This document shows positions 1-8,783 of a stretch of 64,000 bases of DNA, in pieces; position 1 is the first letter of the stretch; every line of letters begins with the position of its first letter. The position numbers and the translations under genes were made by a program. The notes under the pieces are model-generated. The model had not been told where the DNA came from, made no database searches, and saw only the letters and a list, made by a program, of their open reading frames with translations. This DNA comes from Ectopseudomonas chengduensis (lineage in GTDB: Bacteria > Pseudomonadota > Gammaproteobacteria > Pseudomonadales > Pseudomonadaceae), in the NCBI RefSeq assembly GCF_015712065.1, contig NZ_JACFYZ010000005.1:271161-335160 (forward strand), read 5' to 3'.

Positions 1-270
1 CGGCTGACTGTGCGTGCGCACCAGACGCTGCGGCAAACGATAACGCAACCAGCCGCGGGTGCAGGCGAGGATCTTCACATCCTGCTCTTCGAGCCCGACC
101 TCTTCATTCAGTTCACGGTAAAGCGCATCGATCGGCGATTCACGATCATTGATGCCACCCTGGGGAAACTGCCACGCATCCTGGTTGATACGCCTGGCCC
201 AGAGCACCTGGCCGACATCATTGGTCAGGATGATGCCGACATTCGGGCGGAAACCATCAGAATCGATCAC
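1..270 (-). CDS. rppH: RNA pyrophosphohydrolase RppH (NUDIX), 3' part cut by window edge
   Basis: RppH removes pyrophosphate from the 5' end of triphosphorylated RNAs and so triggers RNase E-dependent decay in the cytoplasm. About 90 N-terminal residues of a protein usually near 160 are present. The start [15 protein letters not shown] and the Nudix box are visible: GG-IND-RE followed by RELNEEVGL, fitting G-x5-E-x7-REUxEExGU. The start is a GTG at 268-270, which matches where family members begin; no ATG is available in frame. The C-terminus lies beyond position 1. It is divergent from the HAD phosphatase gene at 415, the same pairing as PA0336/PA0335 in P. aeruginosa. Confidence 0.93.
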   Translation of the reverse strand, partial: MIDSDGFRPNVGIILTNDVGQVLWARRINQDAWQFPQGGINDRESPIDALYRELNEEVGLEEQDVKILACTRGWLRYRLPQRLVRTHSQP

Positions 271-349
271 GGCAAGCAACCTCGTACACGCAAGTTCCGG
301 CATTGTTCCACAAAGCCGGCGACAGCAGCAACGCGGGTTTAGGCGCTGT

Positions 350-377
350 TTGAAAGCCCCGGTAAAGCGGCTATTCT
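350..377 (+). promoter_or_regulatory. Candidate sigma-70 promoter of the HAD hydrolase gene
   Basis: TTGAAA at 350-355 and TATTCT at 372-377 are separated by 16 bp, 37 bp before the GTG start at 415. The match is reasonable but unproven. Confidence 0.45.
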
Positions 378-414
378 GGCGCGCCTTCCCTTTCTACAGA
401 ACAGGTAACGAACC

Positions 415-1068
415 GTGCGCTTGGCCCTTTTCGATCTCGACAACACCCTGCTGGCTGGCGACAGCGATCACAGCTGGGGCGAATTCGTCTGCCAGCGCGG
501 CCTGGTCGACGCGGCCGAGTACCTGGCGCGCAACGATGCCTTCTATGCCGATTACTGCGCCGGCAAGCTGGACGTGGTGGCTTATCAGAATTTCAGCCAG
601 GCCATGCTCGGCCGCCACGACATGGCGCAACTGGCGCAGTGGCACCGCGAGTTCATGGCCGAGGTGATCGAGCCGATCATCCTGGCCAAGGGCGAGGCAC
701 TGCTGGCCGAACACCGCGCTGCGGGCGACAAGCTGGTGATCATCACCGCCACCAACCGCTTCGTCACCGCGCCCATCGCCGAGCGCCTGGGCGTGGAGAC
801 CTTGATCGCCACCGAATGCGGCATGCAGGACGGCCGCTATACCGGGCAGATCACCGGCACACCGTGCTACCAGGGCGGCAAAGTGACCCGCTTGAACGAA
901 TGGCTGACAGAAACGGGGTACAACCTCGATGGCGCCTACTTCTACAGCGACTCGCGCAATGACCTGCCGCTGCTGGAGGCCGTGGCCAACCCGGTGGCGG
1001 TCGACCCGGACGAGGTGCTGCGCGCCACCGCCACCGAACGCGGCTGGCCGGTGATCTCGCTGCGCTGA
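415..1068 (+). CDS. HAD-IB family hydrolase (SerB-like phosphatase)
   Basis: This is a 217-residue HAD-superfamily subclass IB hydrolase, expected to dephosphorylate a small cytoplasmic metabolite. Motif I is LFDLDNTLL with nucleophile Asp7 and acid/base Asp9. Motif II is in IITATNRFV, and motif III/IV is in [13 protein letters not shown] near residue 180. A helical cap follows motif I, as in SerB and PA0335-type proteins. It starts with GTG at 415; the reading [10 protein letters not shown] right at the start fits family members. The true substrate is unknown: phosphoserine is possible, but close relatives are annotated only as HAD-IB. It sits alone between divergent rppH and a repeat. Confidence 0.88.
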   Translation: MRLALFDLDNTLLAGDSDHSWGEFVCQRGLVDAAEYLARNDAFYADYCAGKLDVVAYQNFSQAMLGRHDMAQLAQWHREFMAEVIEPIILAKGEALLAEHRAAGDKLVIITATNRFVTAPIAERLGVETLIATECGMQDGRYTGQITGTPCYQGGKVTRLNEWLTETGYNLDGAYFYSDSRNDLPLLEAVANPVAVDPDEVLRATATERGWPVISLR

Positions 1069-1091
1069 GATGAAGCCCTGAACACGCAGTT

Positions 1092-1168
1092 GTAGGAGCG
1101 GCTTCAGCCGCGAAATCTTTCATAGCGGCAATCACGGCTGAAGCGGAATGCCGCCCAGCCGCTCCTAC
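1092..1168. repeat. REP-like palindromic repeat (GTAGGAGCGGC style)
   Basis: Begins GTAGGAGCGGCTTCAGCCGCG and ends with the complementary GCCGCTCCTAC, giving a long imperfect hairpin. The same terminal motif recurs at 13888, 16073 and 43987. It lies between the HAD gene and the convergent DUF2269 gene. Confidence 0.8.
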
Positions 1169-1240
1169 AGGCGAAAAGCAGGCGCAGCCGGTAAAACGTA
1201 GGACGGTCTCGCGAGCGAAGCGAGCAGCCCGCCGATCTGC

Positions 1241-1681
1241 TTAGACCGGCTTGGCGCCCATCAACGCCATGATGACGATCAAGAGCAGCAGAATCAGCCC
1301 GGCATAGATCAGGCACAGACGCTTGAGCGATGTCGGCGCCGGTGTATCACCCAGCGCACGCCAGACCGCCAGACGACCGGCCAGCAGCAAACCGAGCAGC
1401 ATCATCAGCGCATAGAGAATGCTGCCCAGCAGCAGCCAGGTCTGTCCCAGCGGCCAGCCGGCGGTGTCCACCAGCCAGTAGCCGGTAACCGGCAGGCTCA
1501 GCGCCAGCACGGCGAATGCCGGGAAGCTGAACAGCAGGGTCACGCGCAGCTTGCGCGCCAGCACCGTCGCATCGCCACCGCGCTGCGCCTTGAACAGCAT
1601 GACGCCATGGGCGATCAGGCCGAGCAGCAGCAACACGCCCGGGGCGCTGTGGAGAATACGGACCAGCAGGTAGTGTTCCAT
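1241..1681 (-). CDS. Small integral membrane protein, DUF2269-like
   Basis: This is a 146-residue, strongly hydrophobic protein with four predicted membrane helices at roughly residues 5-28, 47-70, 78-102 and 120-142. The N-terminus has LVRILHSAPGVLLLLGLIAHG, with a His and a small-residue pattern seen in DUF2269/CopD-like membrane proteins. No catalytic motif is visible. A good Shine-Dalgarno AAGGAAA precedes the ATG. The gene is downstream of ilvA on the same strand but separated from it by a palindromic repeat, so co-transcription is uncertain. The family assignment is from general resemblance and its function is unknown. Confidence 0.7.
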   Translation of the reverse strand: MEHYLLVRILHSAPGVLLLLGLIAHGVMLFKAQRGGDATVLARKLRVTLLFSFPAFAVLALSLPVTGYWLVDTAGWPLGQTWLLLGSILYALMMLLGLLLAGRLAVWRALGDTPAPTSLKRLCLIYAGLILLLLIVIMALMGAKPV

Positions 1682-1708
1682 CGTGGTTTCCTTTTATTCG
1701 GCGATTAA

Positions 1709-1760
1709 GTAGGGCGGGTGCAACCCGCCAGAACGCGGCGGCGGGTTACACCCGCCCTAC
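1709..1760. repeat. Palindromic repeat (GTAGGGCGGGT style)
   Basis: Arms GTAGGGCGGGTGCAACCCGCC and GGCGGGTTACACCCGCCCTAC flank a short GC-rich loop. It lies just 3' of ilvA and could act as a transcription barrier or RNA-stabilising hairpin. Near-identical copies are at 32274 and 56772. Confidence 0.8.
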
Positions 1761-1776
1761 GGTTCGAAGGCAGCTT

Positions 1777-3291
1777 TCAACCCAGAAACAGGCGATAAGC
1801 CGGATTGTCGCTTTCATCCCAGTAGGGATAACCGATGGCATCCAGCGCCGCCGGCACCAGATGGCGTTCGTCGTCCGGAACCTGCAGCGCCGCCAGTACG
1901 CGGCCATCAGCAGCACCGTGATTGCGGTAATGGAACATCGAGATATTCCAGCGCCCGCCCAGTTTCTGCAGGAAGTTGAACAGCGCGCCCGGCCGCTCGG
2001 GGAATTCGAAGCGCAGCACCATCTCGTTACCGACACCAGCGGCATGACCACCGACCATATGGCGGATATGCAATTTGGCCAGTTCGTTATCGGTCAGGTC
2101 CAGCACCGGGAAGCCCTGCGCACGCAGGCCCTCGACCAACGCCTGGCGCGGGTCATTCTCCGGATGGGTCTGCACGCCGACGAAGATGTGCGCCTCGCGG
2201 TCAGTGTGATAGCGATAGTTGAATTCGGTGATCTGGCGCTTGCCCACCGCCTCGCAGAAGGCCTTGAAGCTGCCCGGCTGTTCCGGGATGGTCACGGCGA
2301 TGATCGCTTCGCGCTTCTCGCCCAGCTCGGCGCGCTCGGCAACGTGGCGCAGGCGGTCGAAGTTGACGTTGGCGCCGGAGTCGATACCCACCAGCACTTC
2401 GCCGCTGGCGCCCTGGCGCTCGACGTACTTCTTGATCCCGGCCACGGCCAGCGCGCCGGCCGGCTCGGTGATCGAGCGGGTATCGTCGTAGATGTCCTTG
2501 ATTGCCGCACAGATTTCATCGGTGCTGACGGTGATCACTTCATCGACGTGATGTTTGCAGATATCGAAGGTGTGCTGGCCGATCTGCGCCACTGCCACGC
2601 CGTCGGCGAACAGCCCGACCGTCGGTAGCACCACGCGCTCGCCCGCCGCCATCGCCTGCTGCAGGCAGTTGGAGTCGTCTGGCTCGACGCCGATCACCTT
2701 GATTTCCGGGCGCAGGTATTTCACGTACGCGGCGATGCCGGCGATCAGGCCACCGCCACCGACCGGCACGAAGATGGCATCGATATGCCCCTGGTGCTGA
2801 CGCAGCACTTCCATGGCCACGGTGCCCTGGCCGGCGATCACCAGCGGATCGTCGTAGGGATGGATATAGGTGTAGCCCTTCTCTTCCACCAGCTTCAGCG
2901 AATGCGCCAGCGCCTCGGGGAAGGCGTCGCCGTGCAGCACTACCTTGCCGCCCCGCGAGCGCACGCCCTGCACCTTCAGCTCAGGCGTGGTACGCGGCAT
3001 GACGATGGTTGCCTTCACCCCCAGATGCTTGGCCGCCAGGGCCAGGCCCTGGGCGTGGTTGCCGGCCGAGGCGGTGACCACGCCGCGCGCCAGCTCTTCG
3101 GCCGAGAGTTGCGCCAGCTTGTTGTAGGCGCCGCGAATCTTGAACGAGTACACCGGCTGCAGATCCTCGCGCTTGAGCAGAATCTGGCTGCCCAGCCGCT
3201 CACTGAGCTGGCGGGCGGGTTGCAGCGGGGTTTCCACCGCGACGTCATAAACGCGCGAGGTGAGGATCTTCTTCACGTACTGTTCGAGCAT
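1777..3291 (-). CDS. ilvA: Threonine ammonia-lyase, biosynthetic
   Basis: IlvA deaminates L-threonine to 2-oxobutanoate, the first step of isoleucine synthesis, in the cytoplasm with pyridoxal phosphate. The 504-residue length is that of the biosynthetic, isoleucine-inhibited form. The PLP lysine is Lys51 in [14 protein letters not shown] glycine-rich phosphate-binding loop ([11 protein letters not shown]) lies near residue 190. Two ACT-like regulatory domains fill residues about 325-504 ([14 protein letters not shown]... and [17 protein letters not shown]). ATG at 3291 precedes [23 protein letters not shown], a normal IlvA start. It is divergent from rpiA, as in PA0331/PA0330. Confidence 0.97.
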   Translation of the reverse strand: MLEQYVKKILTSRVYDVAVETPLQPARQLSERLGSQILLKREDLQPVYSFKIRGAYNKLAQLSAEELARGVVTASAGNHAQGLALAAKHLGVKATIVMPRTTPELKVQGVRSRGGKVVLHGDAFPEALAHSLKLVEEKGYTYIHPYDDPLVIAGQGTVAMEVLRQHQGHIDAIFVPVGGGGLIAGIAAYVKYLRPEIKVIGVEPDDSNCLQQAMAAGERVVLPTVGLFADGVAVAQIGQHTFDICKHHVDEVITVSTDEICAAIKDIYDDTRSITEPAGALAVAGIKKYVERQGASGEVLVGIDSGANVNFDRLRHVAERAELGEKREAIIAVTIPEQPGSFKAFCEAVGKRQITEFNYRYHTDREAHIFVGVQTHPENDPRQALVEGLRAQGFPVLDLTDNELAKLHIRHMVGGHAAGVGNEMVLRFEFPERPGALFNFLQKLGGRWNISMFHYRNHGAADGRVLAALQVPDDERHLVPAALDAIGYPYWDESDNPAYRLFLG

Positions 3292-3404
3292 GGCGATTTC
3301 GCAGGCGTTCGGGCTTTGAGAGGACTGCCGAGTCTACCCCAGCGCCGCGCCGGACGACCATACGAAACGCGTGGGTTCTGCTCCGTCAGCACAGCACTTG
3401 CGGC

Positions 3405-3410
3405 TATAAT
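3405..3410 (+). promoter_or_regulatory. -10 element of the rpiA promoter
   Basis: A perfect TATAAT lies 41 bp before the rpiA ATG, in the ilvA-rpiA divergent gap. The -35 region at 16-18 bp spacing is weak. Confidence 0.5.
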
Positions 3411-3450
3411 TCGCGCCTACTTCCCCCACCTTCCCAGGCATTTCCCCGCG

Positions 3451-4122
3451 ATGAACCAGGATCAGCTGAAACAGGCCGTGGCCCAGGCCGCCGTCGACCA
3501 CATTCTCCCGCGCCTCGACAGCAAGAGCATCGTTGGCGTCGGCACCGGCTCCACCGCCAACTTCTTCATCGACGCACTGGCCAAGCACAAGATGGACTTC
3601 GATGGCGCCATCGCCAGCTCCGAAGCCACCGCTGCACGCCTGAAGGGCCATGGCATACCGGTCTACGACCTCAACAGCACCGCCGAGCTGGAGTTCTACG
3701 TCGATGGCACCGACGAAAGCGACGAACGCCTGCACCTGATCAAGGGCGGCGGCGCCGCACTGACCCGCGAGAAGATCGTCGCCGCCGTGGCCAGGACCTT
3801 CATCTGCATCGCCGACGCCAGCAAGCTGGTACCGGTGCTGGGTGCCTTCCCGCTGCCGGTGGAAGTCATCCCGATGGCCCGCAGCTATGTCGCCCGCCAG
3901 CTGGTGAAGCTGGGCGGCGACCCGGTGTACCGCGAAGGTGTGCTGACCGACAACGGCAACGTCATTCTCGACGTGCACAACCTGTCGATCACCGACCCGG
4001 TGAAGCTGGAAGCGGACATCAACGCCATCGTCGGCGTGGTCACCAACGGCCTGTTCGCCGCCCGCCCGGCCGACCTGCTGCTGCTCGGCACCGCCGAAGG
4101 CGTGAAAACGCTCAAGCGTTGA
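3451..4122 (+). CDS. rpiA: Ribose-5-phosphate isomerase A
   Basis: RpiA interconverts ribose 5-phosphate and ribulose 5-phosphate in the non-oxidative pentose phosphate pathway. The 223-residue protein has all the family signatures: [15 protein letters not shown] near residue 28 (phosphate loop), [22 protein letters not shown] (catalytic Asp region) near residue 85, and [14 protein letters not shown] near residue 98 with the catalytic Glu. The length is normal. ATG at 3451 gives [18 protein letters not shown], the expected N-terminus; the frame stays open upstream but that stretch overlaps the promoter and antisense ilvA. Confidence 0.97.
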   Translation: MNQDQLKQAVAQAAVDHILPRLDSKSIVGVGTGSTANFFIDALAKHKMDFDGAIASSEATAARLKGHGIPVYDLNSTAELEFYVDGTDESDERLHLIKGGGAALTREKIVAAVARTFICIADASKLVPVLGAFPLPVEVIPMARSYVARQLVKLGGDPVYREGVLTDNGNVILDVHNLSITDPVKLEADINAIVGVVTNGLFAARPADLLLLGTAEGVKTLKR

Positions 4123-4142
4123 ATCTGTGACCGGTACATCTT

Positions 4143-4189
4143 GTGGGAGGCGCTTCAGCGGCGATTGTCGCGGCTGAAGCCCCTCCCAC
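4143..4189. repeat. Short REP-like palindrome (GTGGGAGGCGC style)
   Basis: GTGGGAGGCGCTTCAGCGGCG is matched by a GGCTGAAGCCCCTCCCAC arm. It sits just 3' of rpiA and may serve as its terminator hairpin, although no T-run follows. Confidence 0.7.
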
Positions 4190-4227
4190 AGAGTCCGTTG
4201 TTCCAACCACTCTGGTTTGCGCAGTAG

Positions 4228-4287
4228 GTAGCCCGATGCAATCCGGGGCAGATTCAGCGGAATTTCCCGGATTACATCCGGGCCACG
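4228..4287. repeat. Palindromic repeat (TAGCCCGGATGCAATCCGGG style)
   Basis: A degenerate copy of the repeat at 25800: arms around TAGCCCGATGCAATCCGGGG and CCCGGATTACATCCGGGC. It lies between rpiA and the DUF3703 gene. Confidence 0.65.
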
Positions 4288-4306
4288 GAGCCTGCCAATG
4301 CGCCGT

Positions 4307-4642
4307 CTACTCGAGCAAACGGCGCAGCTCCTCGCTGATCGGCATGGGTTGAAAGGCACTGACCCGCGCCCGCCCGGTGTTGCCGATGGGCACCCAGATG
4401 CGCGAGAACAGCAGCGCCGCCAGGATTCGTGGAATCTGTCCCAGCACCTCACGTAGATCACCCAACTGCCAGCCTGCCTGCAACATCAGCCAGTGCGAAC
4501 GCGCATGCAGCCACGGGCGACGCTGGGCAAGAATGTGCGCCCGCTCCAGCCAGACCAACGCTTCGGCGCTGCGGTGAGCACGCAGTTCTTGTTGCGCCTG
4601 AGCGAAAACCTCGTCGATGGCGACTTACAGTTTCATGTTCAT
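4307..4642 (-). pseudogene. DUF3703 family gene with in-frame stop at codon 6
   Basis: The reading frame opens with a strong Shine-Dalgarno GGAGG and ATG at 4640-4642, reads M-N-M-K-L, then hits TAA at 4625-4627. The frame then continues uninterrupted for about 105 codons to TAG at 4307. The downstream protein (WLERAHILAQRRPWLHARSHWLML near the middle, VPIGNTGRARVSAF and MPISEELRRLLE at the end) matches the DUF3703 pattern of small proteins found beside heavy-metal transporters. The only standard start after the stop is TTG at 4556-4558, which would remove about 28 residues. It is the next gene after cadA on the same strand, 11 bp apart. It is either a recently inactivated gene or a sequencing artefact. 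Confidence 0.7.
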
Positions 4643-4653
4643 ATCGCCCTCCT

Positions 4654-6873
4654 TCATTTGCGCAACAAGCGCAGGCCGTTGAACACCACCATCAGGCTCA
4701 CGCCCATATCGGCGAACACGGCCATCCACATGGTCGCCTCGCCCACCAGGGTCAGGGCCAGGAAGATCGCCTTGATGCCCAGGGCCAGGACGATGTTTTG
4801 TACCAGGATGGCGTGGGTCTGCCGCGACAGACGAACGAAGGCCGGAATCTTGCGCAAATCGTCGTCCATCAATGCCACGTCAGCGGTCTCGATAGCGGTA
4901 TCGGTACCGGCGGCGCCCATGGCGAAGCCGATTTCGGCCCTGGCCAGCGCCGGGGCATCGTTGATGCCATCGCCGACCATGCCGACCACCCTGCCTTGCG
5001 CCTGACGCGCCTCGACCCAGGCCAGCTTGCCCGCCGGCAGCAGATCACCGCGCGCTTCATCGACACCGACCTGTTCAGCGATAGCTGCCGCGGTATGGGC
5101 GTTATCACCACTGAGCATGCAGGTGCGCACACCCAGTTCGTGCAATTCGGCGACCGCCTCGCGGCTGTTCTGGCGCACCGTGTCGGCCACAGCGAAGAGC
5201 ATCAGTGCGCGCTGTTCGTCGCACAGCACCACCACGCTCTTGCCCTGGCGTTCCAGTACCTCCAGGCGCTCTTCCAATTGCGCCGAGCACAGCCCGAGAT
5301 CTTCGACCAGGCGATGGTTGCCCAGATAAAGCAGCCTGCCATCGATCCGCCCTCGAATACCCTGCCCCGGCAGCGCCGCAAAATCCTCGACCTCACGCAA
5401 GGTCTGCCCCTGCTCCACTGCGTGCCGGGCCAACGCCCGGGAAACCGGGTGATCCGAGCGCGCGGCCAGGCTCGCCGCCCAAGTGGCGTGCAGCGGTTCA
5501 TCCACTTCCAGCAAGTGCAGGCTGTCGGTCTGCACCGGCTTGCCATGGGTCAGCGTGCCGGTCTTGTCCAGCGCCAGCAGGGCCAGATGCCGGCCATTTT
5601 CCAGGTAGACGCCGCCCTTGATCAGGATGCCCTTGCGTGCGGCGGCCGCCAGGCCACTGACGATGGTCACCGGGGTGGAAATCACCAGCGCACAGGGGCA
5701 GGCCACCACCAGCAGGACCAGGGCGCGGTAGACCCAGTCGAGCCAGGCGCCACCGATGACCAGCGGCGGCACCACGGCCACCGCCAGGGCGAAGGCGAAC
5801 ACCACCGGGGTATAGATGCGCGAGAACTGATCGACGAAACGCTGGGTCGGCGCGCGCGAGCCCTGCGCCTCCTCCACCGCATGGATGATGCGTGCCAGGG
5901 TGGTATCGCGTGCCGTCGCGCTTACGCGGAACTCCAGCGAGCCCGCCTCGTTGATGGTGCCAGCGAACACCGCGTCGCCCACACGCTTTTCCACCGGCAG
6001 GCTTTCCCCGGTGATCGGCGCCTGATTGACCGTCGAGCTGCCGCCGACCACCTCGCCATCGAGACTGATGCGCTCACCGGGGCGCACACGCACCACCGCG
6101 CCCAGCCCGACAGCCTGCACGTCGATCTCCTGCCAACTGCCATCGGCCTGCTGCACGGTAGCGCGCGGCGGCGCCAGATCCATCAGCCCGCGAATCGCAT
6201 TGCGCGCCCGATCCAGCGAACGCGCCTCGATCAATTCGGCCAGGGTGAACAGCACCATGACCATCGCCGCTTCCGGCCACTGACCGATCAGCACCGCGCC
6301 GGTCACGGCGATGCTCATCAGGGCATTGATATTGAGGTTGCGGTTCTTCAGGGCGATCCAGCCCTTCTTGTAGGTGTTCAGCCCGCACATCAGGATGGCG
6401 GCAACGGCCAGCAGTGCCACCAGCCAGTCGGGGCCGAGCCCGGCGAAATGCACGATTTCCGAAGCAGTTGCCACCCCACCAGCCAGCGCCAGCGGCCACC
6501 ACGGTTTTTTTGCCGGTGCAGCAGCCGGCTGCTGCGCAGTGCGATCATTTTCGACCTGCGGGGTGAACCCCAGCGCGCGGATGGCCGGCAGCACCTGCGC
6601 CAGCATTCCCTCGTCATGACTGACGGTGAGCACGCGCTGCAGCAGATTGAAATGCAGACCGGCCACGCCCGGTAGCCGACCCAGCGCGTCACGAATCAGG
6701 CGCTCTTCCGTGGGGCAATCCATCTGCTCGATGCGAATACGGGTATTGCACGCGCCCGTCAGCGCGGCGTCCGCTGGCTGCGGCACGGCCTCGTGATTGT
6801 GTCCAGCGTGATCGTGGACATGCTCAGGGTGAGCAAGTGGCTGTTGGTGCGAGTGATCGCAGCAGCGGCTCAT
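4654..6873 (-). CDS. cadA: Zn2+/Cd2+/Pb2+-exporting P1B-type ATPase
   Basis: CadA pumps divalent soft metals out of the cytoplasm using ATP. The 739-residue protein starts with a His-rich stretch (about residues 5-30, repeated HxH pairs). An HMA-like domain follows, carrying the Zn/Cd-type motif MDCPTEE rather than the copper GMxCxxC. The core has the transmembrane metal motif Cys392-Pro-Cys394, phosphorylation motif Asp436-Lys-Thr-Gly-Thr, an actuator-domain TGESLPV, and hinge GDGINDAP near residue 655. About eight membrane helices are predicted. It is divergent from cadR with a MerR-type promoter between, so metal-bound CadR should induce it. The damaged DUF3703 gene follows. Confidence 0.95.
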   Translation of the reverse strand: MSRCCDHSHQQPLAHPEHVHDHAGHNHEAVPQPADAALTGACNTRIRIEQMDCPTEERLIRDALGRLPGVAGLHFNLLQRVLTVSHDEGMLAQVLPAIRALGFTPQVENDRTAQQPAAAPAKKPWWPLALAGGVATASEIVHFAGLGPDWLVALLAVAAILMCGLNTYKKGWIALKNRNLNINALMSIAVTGAVLIGQWPEAAMVMVLFTLAELIEARSLDRARNAIRGLMDLAPPRATVQQADGSWQEIDVQAVGLGAVVRVRPGERISLDGEVVGGSSTVNQAPITGESLPVEKRVGDAVFAGTINEAGSLEFRVSATARDTTLARIIHAVEEAQGSRAPTQRFVDQFSRIYTPVVFAFALAVAVVPPLVIGGAWLDWVYRALVLLVVACPCALVISTPVTIVSGLAAAARKGILIKGGVYLENGRHLALLALDKTGTLTHGKPVQTDSLHLLEVDEPLHATWAASLAARSDHPVSRALARHAVEQGQTLREVEDFAALPGQGIRGRIDGRLLYLGNHRLVEDLGLCSAQLEERLEVLERQGKSVVVLCDEQRALMLFAVADTVRQNSREAVAELHELGVRTCMLSGDNAHTAAAIAEQVGVDEARGDLLPAGKLAWVEARQAQGRVVGMVGDGINDAPALARAEIGFAMGAAGTDTAIETADVALMDDDLRKIPAFVRLSRQTHAILVQNIVLALGIKAIFLALTLVGEATMWMAVFADMGVSLMVVFNGLRLLRK

Positions 6874-6902
6874 GGCAAATCTCCGTCAGGTATCTATTGC
6901 CG

Positions 6903-6933
6903 AGTACACACCCTGTAGTCACTATAGGGTCAA
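6903..6933 (-). promoter_or_regulatory. cadA promoter with 19-bp spacer and CadR operator dyad
   Basis: On the minus strand TTGACC (6928-6933) and TGTACT (6903-6908) are separated by 19 bp, the over-long spacing typical of MerR-family-controlled promoters. The dyad ACCCTGTAGTC / ACTATAGGGT covers 6910-6930, between the two elements. MerR-type activators untwist such spacers when metal is bound; that mechanism is family knowledge. Confidence 0.85.
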
Positions 6934-6952
6934 GCACCTACGGAGCGATCCC

Positions 6953-7405
6953 ATGAAAATCGGAGAATTGGCGAAAAAGGCCGGCTGCCGGGTAGAGACC
7001 GTACGCTACTACGAACGCGAAGGTCTGCTGCCGGCGCCCGCACGCAGCGAGGGCAACTACCGCCTGTACGGCGCCCAGCACCTGGAACGTCTGGTGTTCA
7101 TCCGCAATTGCCGGACGCTGGACATGACCCTGGAAGAGATTCAACGACTGCTGGCTCTGCGTGACCTGCCCCACGAGAGCTGCGCCGGTATCAACAGCCT
7201 GGTAGACGAACATATCGAGCATGTTCAGGCGCGCATCGACAGCCTGCAGGCGCTACGTGATCAACTCACCGAGTTGCGCGACCGTTGCAACGACCCCAAG
7301 GGGGCGGAAGACTGCGGCATCCTGCGCCAGCTCAACGTCAGCGGCGGTGTGCAACTGCTACCGGACGATGGCCATACCCATGTCGGCAAGAGCCACTCGC
7401 ATTGA
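6953..7405 (+). CDS. cadR: MerR-family Cd/Pb/Zn-responsive regulator
   Basis: CadR senses cytoplasmic Cd2+/Zn2+/Pb2+ and activates the divergent cadA promoter. The 150-residue protein begins MKIGELAKKAGCRVETVRYYEREGLLP, the MerR winged-helix DNA-binding domain. A dimerisation helix follows at about residues 80-118. Likely metal-binding cysteines are Cys in ESCAGINSLV (about residue 77), RCNDPKGAEDCGI near residues 112-120, and a C-terminal His-rich tail (DGHTHVGKSHSH). The ATG at 6953 is chosen because the conserved MKIGEL start is exactly there; the frame extends upstream only through the operator. Confidence 0.94.
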   Translation: MKIGELAKKAGCRVETVRYYEREGLLPAPARSEGNYRLYGAQHLERLVFIRNCRTLDMTLEEIQRLLALRDLPHESCAGINSLVDEHIEHVQARIDSLQALRDQLTELRDRCNDPKGAEDCGILRQLNVSGGVQLLPDDGHTHVGKSHSH

Positions 7406-7465
7406 TGAACTACGCTTGCTGAGCATCGCTGCGGCATACCGCCGAGCGCTCAGGGAGAAATGAAC

Positions 7466-7801
7466 ATGTCTGGAAAGTTCGAGCTGAAGAAGGCCAAAGA
7501 CGGTCAGTTCCACTTCAACCTGCTGGCGACCAATGGCCAGCCCATCCTCAGCAGCGAGATGTACAAGGCCAAGGACTCGGCGCTTAACGGCATCGAGTCG
7601 GTGAGGAAGAACTCACAACGCGAGGGCGCCTTCGAGATCAAGACCTCGAGCAACGATAAACACTACTTCCTGCTCATGGCCACCAACGGCCAGGTGGTCG
7701 GGCAAAGTCAGATGTATGCCAGCGCCGCCAGCTGCAAGAGCGGCATCGAGTCGGTGCAAAAAAATGCACCGAGCGCGGTGATCGACGACCAGACGAGTTA
7801 G
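7466..7801 (+). CDS. YegP/DUF1508 family protein
   Basis: A 111-residue protein made of two tandem DUF1508 repeats: KFELKKAKDGQFHFNLLATNGQPILSS and AFEIKTSSNDKHYFLLMATNGQVVGQS, each followed by a SALNGIESV/SCKSGIESV helix. The family folds as a small alpha/beta duplicated domain of unknown function, often stress-associated. Two ATGs are possible (7460 and 7466); 7466 is chosen because GGAG at 7453-7456 is then well spaced. The stop overlaps by 4 bp the stop of the convergent CarP-like gene, so the two transcripts must overlap at their 3' ends. Confidence 0.88.
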   Translation: MSGKFELKKAKDGQFHFNLLATNGQPILSSEMYKAKDSALNGIESVRKNSQREGAFEIKTSSNDKHYFLLMATNGQVVGQSQMYASAASCKSGIESVQKNAPSAVIDDQTS

Positions 7802-8712
7802 TCGCCCTGCTTCCTGAACACATAGAACAGGTTCGGCTCACTGATCAGGTACAGGTTGCCGTCGTCATCCGTCGCTATTCCCTCGGCCTGCGGCACACTG
7901 CGCTGCAGGCCATGCTGGCCACGTAACAGCGACAATGTACTGATCGGCTTGCCGTCGGCATTGAGTTCGATTACCAGGCGCGACTCGTCCGACAGCGCCA
8001 ACAGATGGCCGGTCGCGGCGTCGAAGTCCAGGCTGGAAAGGTCACGCACGAACAACCGCGCATCGCGCTTCGGGTCGGTATTGACCTGCAGCGCCAGTGG
8101 CTTGCTCTCGTCGACATGAGGGAAGCCCAGCACCTCGAAGATGCGCACCGGATCGCGCTCCTTGGCCACCAGCAGGCGCTGGTTCCGTGCGTCGTAGGCC
8201 AGGCCTTCGAAGCCCTTGTTGCCGTTGAGGCCGATACCCAGGGATAGCTGCTGGAAATCGGCGGCGTTGAGCACACGACTGTCATCGTCGATACGCACCT
8301 TGACCAGACGCTGCTCGCGCTCATCGGCGATCACGTAGACGCCAGGCGCGATGTATTCGATGGCTTCAGGGTCGCCGAAGCCTTCGAGATCGATGCTGCG
8401 CTTGAGCTCGCCCTGCAGGCTGATCTCGATCACCTTGGCCGGCTTGTTGGTGACGCTGAACAGGCTGCGGCGATCCGGATCGTAGGTCAGCGCCGACACA
8501 TCGCTGATATCGGCAATGGGCTTGGCCTCGATCACCACGCGGTAGTCGCCCAGCCACAGCGACTGATCGCGCCACTGCGCACCATGCTGCCACTCCTGCA
8601 CGGAGAACCAGGCTCGCTCGAACAGCCGATACTGCTGGCCCAACACGGCGCCAAGCAACAAGACGAAGAACAGCAGATAGAGCCAGGGGTTTATGGAGAG
8701 CAAACGACGCAT
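7798..8712 (-). CDS. SdiA-regulated domain beta-propeller protein (CarP-like)
   Basis: A 304-residue protein with one N-terminal membrane anchor or signal segment (about residues 8-25) and then a periplasmic SdiA-regulated/YjiK-type beta-propeller. Repeated blade motifs include ISDVSALTYDPDRRSLFSVTNKP, GDPEAIEYI, NKGFEGLAYD and LSDESRLVIELN. P. aeruginosa CarP (PA0327) is of this family and is calcium-regulated. A second family member is at 9233, with carO between them, so this is one of two paralogues flanking carO. It follows the carO terminator on the same strand by only 23 bp, so it may depend on readthrough. Confidence 0.85.
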   Translation of the reverse strand: MRRLLSINPWLYLLFFVLLLGAVLGQQYRLFERAWFSVQEWQHGAQWRDQSLWLGDYRVVIEAKPIADISDVSALTYDPDRRSLFSVTNKPAKVIEISLQGELKRSIDLEGFGDPEAIEYIAPGVYVIADEREQRLVKVRIDDDSRVLNAADFQQLSLGIGLNGNKGFEGLAYDARNQRLLVAKERDPVRIFEVLGFPHVDESKPLALQVNTDPKRDARLFVRDLSSLDFDAATGHLLALSDESRLVIELNADGKPISTLSLLRGQHGLQRSVPQAEGIATDDDGNLYLISEPNLFYVFRKQGD

Positions 8713-8734
8713 GATGAATTTCTCTGACTACCAC

Positions 8735-8767
8735 AGAAAAGCCCGCCACGGGTTTGACGTGGCGGGC
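8735..8767 (-). terminator. Rho-independent terminator after carO
   Basis: On the minus strand GCCCGCCACG / CGTGGCGGGC forms a 10-bp stem with a 7-nt loop and is followed by TTTTCT. It lies between the carO stop and the downstream CarP-like gene. Confidence 0.85.
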
Positions 8768-8783
8768 AGCGGTGAAATCGCGA

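Noticed and set aside
4429..6675. A 748-codon open frame opposite cadA
   Set aside because: It lies fully antisense to a motif-complete P-type ATPase; its translation is a His/Gln/Arg-rich low-complexity product typical of a shadow frame in GC-rich DNA.
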